NCBI GenBank assembly: GCA_016793115.1
Contig: JAEUIN010000248.1
Location: forward strand, 27,919 to 91,918
Reading direction: 5' to 3'
Length of the DNA stretch: 64,000 nt
Origin: Planctomycetaceae bacterium
GTDB taxonomy: Bacteria; Planctomycetota; Planctomycetia; Pirellulales; PNKZ01
In this document: positions 39,498 through 48,553 of the stretch, piece by piece
How the letters are laid out: every line of letters starts with the position of its first letter
Numbering within the stretch: the stretch's first letter is position 1
The notes under the pieces: model-generated
The model's input: the letters and a program-made list of their open reading frames with translations, nothing else
The model's database searches: none
What the model was told of the DNA's origin: nothing
Position numbers and translations under genes: made by a program

Positions 39498-40949
39498 ATG
39501 AATCGACTTAGCTTGTACGTCGTCGCGGCCGTGCTGGTGTCGTGGTCCGCCGGAAACTTGATCAAATCGGCCGTGGCCGCCGAACCGTCGCCGCGGCCGA
39601 ACATCGTCGTTTTTTTGGCCGACGACCTTGGTTATGCCGACGTCCCTTGGCACGGCACGAAGTATTCGATGCCGAACCTCGACGCACTCGCCAAGCAAAG
39701 CCTTCGGCTCGAGGCGCACTACGTGAATCCGATGTGCAGCCCCACACGAGCCGCGTTCCTAAGCGGGCGCTACGCGAGCCGATTCGGAGTGACCGGCGCT
39801 CAGAACGAGCGGGCCTATCCGTTCGATCAAGCGACTTTGGCAAGCGTGCTGAAAGGCGCGGGCTATGCCACGGCGTTGACCGGCAAATGGCACCTTGGCT
39901 CGAAATCCGAGTGGGGACCGAACAAGTTTGGCTTCGACCACGCCTACGGTTCCTTGGCCGGCGGCGTCGGGCCGTACGACCATCATTACAAGAAGGGCGA
40001 GTACACGGAGACGTGGCATCGCAACGGCGAACTGATCACGGAAGAAGGGCACGTAACGGATCTCGTGGCTCGCGAAGCCGTGGCGTTCGTCGACAAGCAA
40101 TCGGCGACGAAACCGTTCTTTTTGTATATTCCGTTCACGGCGGTTCACATTCCGATCGACGAGCCGGCCGAGTGGCTCGAACGTAACTTGCACGTCGAAG
40201 ACGAAGGAGAACGTCTGCACGCGGCTTGCGCGTCGCACATGGACGACGCCGTCGGGCGCGTGCTCGCGGCCTTGGAACGAGCCAAGTTGCGCGACAACAC
40301 GATCGTGATGTTTTTCAGCGATAACGGCGGTCATCAAGTGATCGGCAACGCTGATCCGAAGTATCCCGGCACGTATCCGGAAAAAAAGGTCGGCGGACAC
40401 AACACGCCGCTTCGCGGCTATAAGGGACAGTTGTACGAGGGAGGCGTGCGCTCGGCGACGCTCGTGAGCTGGCCCGGAATGATTCAGCCGGGACGTAAGA
40501 GCGACGTCCCAGTGCACGTCACCGATTGGCTGCCGACGTTCGCCGTATTGGCGGGCTACCGGCCTGATGGCGCGGCACGCGAGAAACTCCGGTGGGATGG
40601 AACCGATCTTGCGGCGCTGCTGTTCACCGATTCTTCGGCCGTGGCCGCCTCGCCGCGCGGCGAGATTTATTGCTTAGGAGTCGGCGGGCGAAATTCATTG
40701 CTGCGGCAAGGGGATTGGAAGTTGATCATCGGCGAACGGGGCGACGCCGAACTCTACAATTTGGCCGCCGACGTCGGCGAGAAAACGAATATTGCCGCGC
40801 AAGAGCCGCAGCGAGTCGCCGCCATGAGTGCGGCGCTGCAAGCCGCCGCCAAAGCTGACTACGATCGCATGACGCCGGAAACAGCGGGCAAAACGAAGAA
40901 CGCGCCGCCGAAAAAATCGCCGCCCCAACCGATTATTGGTAAGCGATAA
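39498..40949 (+). CDS. Secreted type I sulfatase
   Basis: 483 aa. Signal peptide 1-28 (ends KSAVAA). Hydrolyses sulfate esters, probably of marine or plant polysaccharides. PNIVVFLADDLGYADVPW contains the calcium-binding DD pair; C80 in CSPTRAAFLSGRYASRFG is the formylglycine site of the CxPxR type; KWHLG and NGGH follow. The C-terminus is Lys/Pro-rich. Needs a formylglycine-generating enzyme, not seen in this window. Its last 17 bases overlap the convergent neighbour. Confidence 0.93.
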   Translation: MNRLSLYVVAAVLVSWSAGNLIKSAVAAEPSPRPNIVVFLADDLGYADVPWHGTKYSMPNLDALAKQSLRLEAHYVNPMCSPTRAAFLSGRYASRFGVTGAQNERAYPFDQATLASVLKGAGYATALTGKWHLGSKSEWGPNKFGFDHAYGSLAGGVGPYDHHYKKGEYTETWHRNGELITEEGHVTDLVAREAVAFVDKQSATKPFFLYIPFTAVHIPIDEPAEWLERNLHVEDEGERLHAACASHMDDAVGRVLAALERAKLRDNTIVMFFSDNGGHQVIGNADPKYPGTYPEKKVGGHNTPLRGYKGQLYEGGVRSATLVSWPGMIQPGRKSDVPVHVTDWLPTFAVLAGYRPDGAAREKLRWDGTDLAALLFTDSSAVAASPRGEIYCLGVGGRNSLLRQGDWKLIIGERGDAELYNLAADVGEKTNIAAQEPQRVAAMSAALQAAAKADYDRMTPETAGKTKNAPPKKSPPQPIIGKR

Positions 40950-42792
40950 CGAGCCAGCCGTCGTCGCACCGAACTTGTTTGAGTTCGATGGTGCCGAGCG
41001 GACCGAAGCCGTCGCCGCGCGGCAAGATGAGGCTATTGAACCGGCCTTGCTCTTGGAACATCGCTGCGCATTTTTCCCGAATATGGGGGAGCAACTTTTC
41101 GGCTTCGACCGCAGTCCAAGGCTTGCCGTCGGTCGGAGCGATTTGGATGTCGCCCACGCGCGTGAACGTCATCCCAAGTTTCGAGTTTTCCACTTGATAG
41201 ACGACACGGACGTCGACGGCCCGGTCATAGGTGACGTCGCCGATCGTCCACGCCAAGGTTCGGGCGGTGAGGTCGATTCGGCCGTCGTCGAAGATCATCC
41301 GATTGGGATGTTCGGAATCGAGCATGACCGCCCACGGCGTGCTGTTCGAGAAGACGCGTAAGGCGGGCGGCACCTGGCCGGTGGCGAACTGGGAGTAGCT
41401 CTCGATGAGTTCGTCGGTCACGAGACCGTCGCCCCAGAGAGTGCGACAGGAGGTGTTGCAGAACAGAGATTGATGCAGCGCGACGCCGACCTGCGTTTCG
41501 GCCGGCATTTCGGGAGCCGGGCCCGCCGCGGCCAATTGATGGCGTTGAGCTTGCCGAAATTGGACCTCGATGGAGTCTTCCGTGGTGCGCGCCGTGACGG
41601 TCGGGAGTTCGTCGAGCCGCAGGCCGCGCGTGACGACGTATTTGCGATAAAACCGCTGGGCATGATCAATGTAATCGAACGTTTCTTGTTCCAGCCGCTG
41701 TTCAATTCGGGTGCGTGTCTGGCGCGCGACTTCACGTTCGGCGGCGTCGTGCGTCTCATTCGCTCGATTCCAAGCGGCACGATTGACCACGGGCTGGAGC
41801 AACGTCGGCAGTATACGTGGTTCGACGTCAATATCGCGAATACCGATTGAGGTGTTGACGGCGGCTCGCGACGGCTCCGCGGTGAGACCAAGGTTTGGAT
41901 CGAACGTCAATGTTTTCGTCGCGGTGAAGCGCGAACCGGCGGACGTGTAGATGGTCGCAGGGCCGTTATGGCCGACGACTCGGGCGGCGTTCGAGGTGCC
42001 GGACAATCGTAGCTGCAGTTCGGCCGTGCGGTCGTTGGGTATCGTGAGCAATTCGAGAGCCCCGCGCGTCGAGGCGATGCCGCGCGTCTGCGTTCCGAGT
42101 ACGATTAGCCGTTGCATACCGGCTTCGGCAAAGTTGCGAACGACATACTTCGCGGCGAAGTCCGTACCAACGTAGACCACGGCATTGGGAAAAGTCCAGC
42201 GGGCTCGGGCTGCGACGACAAGTTCCGGCGAGAGCTGCAGCGTCTCCAGGGTTTCCACCGCCGCTCCGATACGATCGGCCAGGTCCGGATCGGGAGCCGC
42301 GGGCGAAGCCAACGCCGAGTTGAGGAGCTCGCGGCCGTTCCGTACGACGGAGCCGCTCTCCAAGGCGGCGATGGCGCGGAGCGTGCGCAGATGAGCTTTG
42401 ACGGAGTTGCGAAGTTGTACCAGCTCATCCGTTTCGAGGCCCTCGTAATCGCCTCGAAGCCTTGCCAGAACGTCATGGAGAATGAGTGTGACCTCGGACG
42501 GCGAAAGCTGTTCGATTAACTCTAAGTCGCTGAATCGGAGGTATTGCTGCCACGCCGCGGACGTTTGGGGATCGCTCGCAGACAGCCTAAGCCGAGCATT
42601 CTCGACCGACTTACGGAGCTTCGCCGCACTTTGCTCGACAATCGACGCCGTCGCCTGGAGTCGGTCGATCGGACGCATGCCGACTCCGGTCGCGCCGTCG
42701 ACGCGCGCTGTTTGAGGTATCGCGTCCGTGCCGGTTTGGCCGATCGCCGGCGTCCCCGCGATTAGCGCAATCGCGATGACGAGGTAAGGCAT
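40933..42792 (-). CDS. Secreted hypothetical protein (planctomycete-type)
   Basis: 619 aa. Signal peptide MPYLVIAIALIAGTPAIGQ. Helical N-terminal half (residues about 45-190), then SPELVVAARARWTFPNAVVY and several beta-rich segments; a Cys pair FCNTSCRTLW around residue 450. No known domain recognised. ATG 42792 is preferred (AGGGG upstream); 42834 (MPVNLNNSF) is an alternative, while the longer frame to 43395 overlaps the divergent gene and is rejected. Related proteins may exist only in Planctomycetes, but I cannot check. Confidence 0.7.
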   Translation of the reverse strand: MPYLVIAIALIAGTPAIGQTGTDAIPQTARVDGATGVGMRPIDRLQATASIVEQSAAKLRKSVENARLRLSASDPQTSAAWQQYLRFSDLELIEQLSPSEVTLILHDVLARLRGDYEGLETDELVQLRNSVKAHLRTLRAIAALESGSVVRNGRELLNSALASPAAPDPDLADRIGAAVETLETLQLSPELVVAARARWTFPNAVVYVGTDFAAKYVVRNFAEAGMQRLIVLGTQTRGIASTRGALELLTIPNDRTAELQLRLSGTSNAARVVGHNGPATIYTSAGSRFTATKTLTFDPNLGLTAEPSRAAVNTSIGIRDIDVEPRILPTLLQPVVNRAAWNRANETHDAAEREVARQTRTRIEQRLEQETFDYIDHAQRFYRKYVVTRGLRLDELPTVTARTTEDSIEVQFRQAQRHQLAAAGPAPEMPAETQVGVALHQSLFCNTSCRTLWGDGLVTDELIESYSQFATGQVPPALRVFSNSTPWAVMLDSEHPNRMIFDDGRIDLTARTLAWTIGDVTYDRAVDVRVVYQVENSKLGMTFTRVGDIQIAPTDGKPWTAVEAEKLLPHIREKCAAMFQEQGRFNSLILPRGDGFGPLGTIELKQVRCDDGWLVIAYQ

Positions 42793-43156
42793 GCCCCTGC
42801 AGAAGGGAAAAGAATTGTTCAAGTTTACCGGCATCGGAAGACTCGGAACTGTGTGACGGCGGCATGGCTCATAGGGATAGTTCGAATCGTCGAGGCCTGT
42901 AAAGACACCAACAATCTGGGAATTCCGGTTGTGCCAAGTCGGCAGCAGAGTCGGTTTGGACGACAGAGGAAGAATTGGGGCGATTACATGGACTTCACGT
43001 CGCGACGTGGTCAAAGCCGAAGAAGAAACATGGCGACTCATCGTTCGGAACGCGTCGCCGCAAACGGTACGCCAATTGCGAATTTCCGCCGAGTTCGCAC
43101 GACGCGAGGCGCGACGCTCGCACACTCTTGCTTTGCCGCTAAGTAGGAAGATCGAA

Positions 43157-45082
43157 ATGTCGAAGTCGATTCGCGGATTGCTATTCGTCCTCGTTGCCTT
43201 GTGCGCTTGGTCGAAGGCGATTTCTCCGGTTGCTGCCGCGACAACAGAAGCGGTCACGAGTGCCGCCTCGGAACCGCTACTCGTTGACCGGTGGGGTGTC
43301 GAACACCTCTGGTCGAAAGACTTGAATACTCTTCCCGGCGGGGAGGCGCGCGCGTTCGTGCTCGTATTTCTCGACGTGAACTGCCCGATCGTCACTCGCC
43401 AGGGTCCGACGCTTTGTTTGCTCTATGACAGATTTGTCTCGTACGACGTTCAGTTTTTAGGGATCTATTCCAACGACGGAATCACACGCATGGCAATGGC
43501 CGGTCATAAGCAGAAGCTTGACTTGCCTTTTCCCGTCTTTCTTGACGTCGGTGGTCACCTCGCGCGAAAGTACAAAGCCCGCTGCACTCCGGAAGCGTTT
43601 TTGCTCGACGACAACCTCAACGTGCGATACCGCGGAATGATCGACGACTCGGGCTGGAAGAAATCCCCCGGCGCGGTTCCCAAGACCTATTTGGCCGACG
43701 CCGTCGCCGGGCTGCTCGACGGGAAGATTTTTACCGCTGAAACTCGAGCACAAGGATGTGAATTGCAGTTGGCCCCGTTGGTCAAGAAGCTACCCGCCAA
43801 GCAGTTTACGTGGCATGACGATGTGGCACCGATCGTCTATCGACGATGCGTGACCTGCCACTACCCCGGCGGCATTGGACCTTTCGCCCTAGATACGCTG
43901 GAAAGCGTTCAAGCCGAAGCGAACACGATCCGTCGGGAAGTTGACTACCAACGCATGCCGCCGTGGCACGCAGACATGAAGCGGGGACACGCGATCGAGG
44001 AGATCAAGGCCTTAGCGAATGAAGAACGGCAAACCTTGCTCGATTGGATTGACCAAGGGCAAGTGCGGCGCGAGCAAGGCGAGCGCGATTGGCTTCTCGC
44101 GGGAGTTCCTCCGACCGTGCCGTTGGCGTTGCCGAAGGTCGCCGGGCCCGGCGAGTTCACTATCGGCGACGGTCACCCTGATCTAATCGCTAGGATGCCG
44201 ATGCCTTTCACCGTCAAGGCGTCGACGGTCGTTGAGTATCAATACTTTTGGGTGCCGAACGACTCGAATGTCGATCGCTATATTCAGGCGATCGAATGTT
44301 TGCCCGGCAATCGACGCGTCGTGCATCACATGCAAGCCTGCTTGATAAGTAAGGATCAGCGTCCGGCGGACATCAGCAAGGCTCTTTCCGGCGCGATGAT
44401 GATGGCGAAGGTGAATGGTTACGGCGGCAAAGATTGTTGGCGCATCGCCAGTTACACGCCCGGCGATCACTATTCGGCGCGAACCTACGGGCCGGACGAA
44501 GCCATGTTCTTTCCGGCCGGTTTTGACCTCGTATTTGAGATCCATTATTCATCGACGGACGAAGATGAGGTCGATCGCTCATCCATCGGTATTGTCTGGC
44601 GTAAAGAGCCCGGCCCGCCCGCTAAATTGATTCGCGATCAGCTTTTTGTGCGGCCCCGCAACGTGGAGGTCGCCGCCGATAATCCGCATGTCAAAACGGA
44701 GTTCTTTCCGTACTTTAAGCAGAATGTTTTGCTCATTGACGCTCGCCCTCATATGCACTTGCGGGGCGGTGATTCAGAATTGTACGCGGTTTACCCCGAC
44801 GGCCGCGAAGAACTGCTGTTAGCTGTTCCGGCGTTCGATTTCAATTGGCAGCGCCGCTATGTGTTTCGCGAGCCCGTAAGATTGCCCGCAGGTTCCACGC
44901 TGCGCTTTGTGGGGCACTGGGATAACAGTCGGTTGAATCCTCATAACCCGGACTCTGGAAAGGTCGTGTATTTCGGCGAGGAGAGTTTCGACGAGATGTC
45001 CAACCTCGGTGCGACATTCCGGATCGACGAAGAAGCGGAACAAGGGGCGTTGCGCAAGCTGACGTCGCCGATCGCCAAGTAG
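43157..45082 (+). CDS. Redoxin - cytochrome c - copper monooxygenase-like fusion protein
   Basis: 641 aa exported protein, signal peptide 1-28. Domain 1 (about 45-200) is a thioredoxin/peroxiredoxin-like fold with only a single Cys in LDVNCPIVTRQGP. Domain 2 has one heme site, CVTCH at residues 231-235 (YRRCVTCHYPGGIGPF). Domain 3 (about 330-640) resembles the copper type II ascorbate-dependent monooxygenase C-terminal fold: HHMQACL, EIHYSSTDED and DARPHMHLRGGD are candidate copper ligands. Such three-part fusions recur in Planctomycetes; the reaction is unknown. ATG 43157 with AGGA upstream. Confidence 0.85.
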   Translation: MSKSIRGLLFVLVALCAWSKAISPVAAATTEAVTSAASEPLLVDRWGVEHLWSKDLNTLPGGEARAFVLVFLDVNCPIVTRQGPTLCLLYDRFVSYDVQFLGIYSNDGITRMAMAGHKQKLDLPFPVFLDVGGHLARKYKARCTPEAFLLDDNLNVRYRGMIDDSGWKKSPGAVPKTYLADAVAGLLDGKIFTAETRAQGCELQLAPLVKKLPAKQFTWHDDVAPIVYRRCVTCHYPGGIGPFALDTLESVQAEANTIRREVDYQRMPPWHADMKRGHAIEEIKALANEERQTLLDWIDQGQVRREQGERDWLLAGVPPTVPLALPKVAGPGEFTIGDGHPDLIARMPMPFTVKASTVVEYQYFWVPNDSNVDRYIQAIECLPGNRRVVHHMQACLISKDQRPADISKALSGAMMMAKVNGYGGKDCWRIASYTPGDHYSARTYGPDEAMFFPAGFDLVFEIHYSSTDEDEVDRSSIGIVWRKEPGPPAKLIRDQLFVRPRNVEVAADNPHVKTEFFPYFKQNVLLIDARPHMHLRGGDSELYAVYPDGREELLLAVPAFDFNWQRRYVFREPVRLPAGSTLRFVGHWDNSRLNPHNPDSGKVVYFGEESFDEMSNLGATFRIDEEAEQGALRKLTSPIAK

Positions 45083-45106
45083 GCGGTGCCGGCCGCGCGG
45101 TCTCGA

Positions 45107-46555
45107 CTAACCTCGCAGAGTTTCTTTCACCGCTTTCAGCTCGTCGAATTCCGGCAATCGCTTGTAGTAAGGATCGAGCGGATAGCAGCCGGAAACGATT
45201 GCATTGCGTGGGGCCGTCGTGCAGTCGCTGAAAGTGCGGCAGACCTTTTTCCTCGCCAGTTCGCCGTTTCTGAGACAGTCGGCCGGCAGTTCCGGGTAGG
45301 AGAGCACCATACGTCCGAGCCCGACGAAATCGATCCAACCTTGGCGCACTACGGCTTGCGCCACGTGCGGCAAGTAGTCTTGCAGATAGGAGTAACCGGT
45401 CCCGACGAGCGGCAAATTGGGCACGGCTTCTTTACAGAGCCGAGCGACCTGAATCTGCCTTGCCACGCCGACCAGAGGGTCTTCCGGCGGCTGATAACCG
45501 TCGCTCGGCGGAAAGATGGCCGGTCGTTGGATGTGCGGATTGTAGTAGGGGCTGCCGCACGAAAGATTGACCGTCGCGACGCCGATTGCGAGTAAGAGTT
45601 TGAGCACTTCGATCGTCTCGGCAAGATCGTAGCTCAGCGGGTCGTCCGCCGCGGTACCGAAGCCGAATCGGTATGGCAACAGCGCGGAATAGTCCATCGG
45701 CTGTCCGACTTCGCGACTCGTGCGGTATGGGACAAAGTCGAATGCGCTCAACCGAACGCCGATGAGGAGCCTCGGACACTCGGCGCGGATGCGGGCAATG
45801 ATCGTGGTCAGCATCCGTGTGCGTCCGGCAAGATCGCCGCCGAATTTTCCCGGACGAGCCCGTGCACTTAGGAACTCGTGCAACAAGTACCCGTGACATG
45901 CCTTCACGTCGACGAACTGATATCCGACGTCAAATGCCAGTTTGGCCGCAGCCACGTAATTGTCGATCAGCCGCTCCAAGTCCGAGTCGGTCCAGACGAC
46001 CCTATTGTTGCCCGGATCGATTCCGAATTTGTCGTCGAGCAACGGATGGTGATAAGCAATTCGCGGTTCGAGTTGCTTAGTATTGGGGCGTGAGAACCGG
46101 CCTGAGTGCGTGAGTTGAAGACCAAGTAGCAAGTCGTCGGTCGATCCGAATGCCTCACGGTGCGCGGAGAGCAAAGTTTCTCGGAGTGCGGCCAATCCGC
46201 TTTTGTTTGCGAGCGTCGCCAGAGTCTGTCGGGGATTTGCCCGCCCGTCCGGCTGCACGGCGGCCGCTTCACCTCCCCAAATCAACTTTGCGCCGCTCAA
46301 CCCGAAGTGCCGCCAGCGACGCAAGGTGTGCGGAGACGGCGAGCCGTCGCGCTCGGCGTCCCAACCCTCCATCGGATGAATACACCATCGATTTCCAACG
46401 CGGAAGCCGGCGATGTCGTACGGAGCGGCGAGGGGACTGCCCTGCTCGGCTGTGAGAATGCCGTCGTCGAGCGGTAATTCTAGGCGCAGTTCGGCCAGAC
46501 GAGCGCGCAGTGCGGCGGGCGACTTCAATTGGGCGATCTTGGTATAGTCACTCAC
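45107..46555 (-). CDS. NADH:flavin oxidoreductase, old yellow enzyme-like
   Basis: 482 aa FMN TIM barrel, longer than classical OYE (about 360 aa). Recognised from RWCIHPMEGWDAERDG, LGLQLTHSGRFS, the substrate-site AKLAFDVGYQFVDVKACHGYLLHEFLS spread over residues 215-242, and DFVGLGRMVLSYPELP. A C-terminal VCRTFSDCTTAPRNAIVSGC carries three Cys but not the spacing of the 2,4-dienoyl-CoA reductase Fe-S cluster. No NADH-domain extension. Stands alone, convergent with the redoxin fusion gene. Confidence 0.86.
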   Translation of the reverse strand: MSDYTKIAQLKSPAALRARLAELRLELPLDDGILTAEQGSPLAAPYDIAGFRVGNRWCIHPMEGWDAERDGSPSPHTLRRWRHFGLSGAKLIWGGEAAAVQPDGRANPRQTLATLANKSGLAALRETLLSAHREAFGSTDDLLLGLQLTHSGRFSRPNTKQLEPRIAYHHPLLDDKFGIDPGNNRVVWTDSDLERLIDNYVAAAKLAFDVGYQFVDVKACHGYLLHEFLSARARPGKFGGDLAGRTRMLTTIIARIRAECPRLLIGVRLSAFDFVPYRTSREVGQPMDYSALLPYRFGFGTAADDPLSYDLAETIEVLKLLLAIGVATVNLSCGSPYYNPHIQRPAIFPPSDGYQPPEDPLVGVARQIQVARLCKEAVPNLPLVGTGYSYLQDYLPHVAQAVVRQGWIDFVGLGRMVLSYPELPADCLRNGELARKKVCRTFSDCTTAPRNAIVSGCYPLDPYYKRLPEFDELKAVKETLRG

Positions 46556-46727
46556 GTAGCACTCTCAACGATACGAATTGGTCTTAGGAGCTTGTAATAC
46601 GCGTCATGTGGCACCGCACGATTGTAGCGATGAAGCGGTACGCATGGTGAATTCGTCGTCCTAAAAGGCCTGTTGATCGAGCAGGCGATATAATGAGCGA
46701 ACCACCGCTTTCTCCCCGGGGCCGATA

Positions 46728-47408
46728 ATGTGCGGGCGTTATACTCTCAGAAGCCGAGCCGTCGATGTCGCCGAACACTTCGGATTGTTCGATATTCCGC
46801 CGCTCACGCCACGATTCAACATCGCCCCTTCGCAGTCGGTCGTCGGTGTCACAGATGACGGCGGACGACGACGCTCGCGATTTTTCGATTGGGGATTGGT
46901 GCCGGAGTGGCTGGAGAATCCTGCTGAGGGAGCCAAGCCGATCAATGCCCGCAGCGAATCTGCGGCTGATAAGCCTTACTTCCGCATGGCCCTGCGTCGT
47001 CGTCGTTGCTTGATTCCGGCCGACGGATTCTATGAGTGGCAGGCCGACGGCCGCGAAAGGCAACCTTTTTACTTCCGCGTGCGCGGCGGAGCGCTCTTTG
47101 CCTTCGCTGGGTTGTATGAGGAATGGCGTTCGCCGGAGCGGAGCTTGGATACCTGCACGATCCTGACCACCGCCGCAAATTCCATGCTCCAGCAGTTTCA
47201 CGAAAGGATGCCGATCATCTTATCGCCCAGCGGTTATGCGGCATGGCTGAACCCGCAAACCGATTTGAGAACGGAGATCCCACCGCTTTTGAAGGCTTTT
47301 CCGGCGGAAGAGATGGAGTGTTGGCCGGTCGCCAAACGTATGAACAGCCCGAAAGTTGACGACGAGGCGTGCGCGCGGCGTTTTCAAGAACCTCGCTTGT
47401 TCGATTGA
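46728..47408 (+). CDS. SRAP/HMCES-type abasic-site processing protein, copy 1
   Basis: 226 aa member of the SOS response-associated peptidase family (YedK/HMCES), which crosslinks covalently to abasic sites in single-stranded DNA through Cys2. Active-site set intact: MCGRYTLR (Cys2), PINARSESAADKPYF (Asn), CLIPADGFYEWQ (Glu) and QFHERMPIIL (His). A second, distant copy is at 59811. Followed after 95 bp by a lipoprotein gene on the same strand. Confidence 0.93.
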   Translation: MCGRYTLRSRAVDVAEHFGLFDIPPLTPRFNIAPSQSVVGVTDDGGRRRSRFFDWGLVPEWLENPAEGAKPINARSESAADKPYFRMALRRRRCLIPADGFYEWQADGRERQPFYFRVRGGALFAFAGLYEEWRSPERSLDTCTILTTAANSMLQQFHERMPIILSPSGYAAWLNPQTDLRTEIPPLLKAFPAEEMECWPVAKRMNSPKVDDEACARRFQEPRLFD

Positions 47409-47503
47409 TGCCGGCAATGAAGGCGACGGGCTTCCCCTTGCCGCGGCCGCATGTGCGACCTACTCTCTCGCGGCACCGCTTACGCATCGCGAGTCGAGCA
47501 GGC

Positions 47504-48553
47504 ATGGATCGCCGAGATATTTTTTTGCGACGATCGTTCATCGTCGTTGCACTTGTTGCAACGTCAATTGCAAGCTGCGCTCGCCGACAGCCCTATCGCC
47601 TCGGCTCGGAGAGTCAGTATTACACGGCGGACGAACTACGTGCGGTGACGAAAACGCAGATCGAACGCGGCTCCCCTCGTCCTCTAATCGACGGTCTCGG
47701 CTGGTTCGTCGGAATTCCCGGAAAGATTACGCTCTGGGACCGTCGCATCGACAACCACAAAATCTCGGCGACTACGGAGTCGGCCGTTGCGCAGTATCTT
47801 GCTGCGAATGAACTGTCGACGGTCAAGGTCCGGCTCAATCAATACGCTCCCCGCGATGAATGGCGTCGGCTTACGCACAACAAGTCCGTAAGTTGGGGAT
47901 GGCGTTACACGTTTGGCACGGTTTCTTGGCTTGGCTACACGTTGTTTCCCGGCCGTATCTGGGGCGGGGACAACTTCAATCCCTATACGAATACCATCAG
48001 TCTTTTCAGCGATATTCCTGCGATAGGCCTGCACGAAGCGGGGCATGCGAAGGATTTCGCCCGTCGAGAGTTCGCCGGCACGTACGCGGCGATCTATACG
48101 CTTCCGATCGTGCCGCTGTGGCACGAGGCGGTGGCGACTCGCGACGCACTCGACTATCTGCACGATTTTGGAACGCTCGAAGAGCGCCAAGAAGCGTACA
48201 CGCTCCTTTACCCCGCTTACGGAACCTATGTCGGCGGCGCCATCGGAGATTGGGTGCCCGGCTACGGATTTGCCGCCTACGCGGCCGCGGTCGTCGGCGG
48301 CCACGCCGTCGGCCGCGTTCAGGCCGCGCGGCTTGAGCCGAGGCAAGAGATCTCTCAGTCAACTCCGTCAGAACTGGATTGGCCGGGTACGCCGCCGGAG
48401 ATGCCGACGATGAGCGGCGCGAAGGCCGATTCTTCCCCGCTACAATTAGAGCCCAAGAATGTCCAGCCGTTCGGCGAACCGCCGCCGCACACGTATCCGG
48501 ATGAGTTGCCGTCGACTTTTAGGAAGCGTGAGCTAAGCGAAGAGCTGCATTAG
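47504..48553 (+). CDS. Putative lipoprotein with HExxH metallopeptidase-like motif
   Basis: 349 aa. N-terminus SFIVVALVATSIASC looks like a lipoprotein signal with Cys at the lipobox. Residues 177-181 are HEAGH inside SDIPAIGLHEAGHAKDFARR, a zinc-peptidase-like motif, with a second WHEAVATRDALDYL that may give the third ligand. A Gly/Ala-rich helix pair (GTYVGGAIGDWVPGYGFAAY) follows, then a Pro-rich tail. Function unproven; could be a membrane-attached peptidase or an inactive relative. Its 3' end overlaps the convergent photolyase-like gene by 21 bp. Confidence 0.72.
   Translation: MDRRDIFLRRSFIVVALVATSIASCARRQPYRLGSESQYYTADELRAVTKTQIERGSPRPLIDGLGWFVGIPGKITLWDRRIDNHKISATTESAVAQYLAANELSTVKVRLNQYAPRDEWRRLTHNKSVSWGWRYTFGTVSWLGYTLFPGRIWGGDNFNPYTNTISLFSDIPAIGLHEAGHAKDFARREFAGTYAAIYTLPIVPLWHEAVATRDALDYLHDFGTLEERQEAYTLLYPAYGTYVGGAIGDWVPGYGFAAYAAAVVGGHAVGRVQAARLEPRQEISQSTPSELDWPGTPPEMPTMSGAKADSSPLQLEPKNVQPFGEPPPHTYPDELPSTFRKRELSEELH

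Noticed and set aside
42793..43395. N-terminal extension of the 40933-42792 gene
   Set aside because: It would overlap the divergent redoxin fusion gene, and a signal peptide with a ribosome-site-like sequence begins at 42792.
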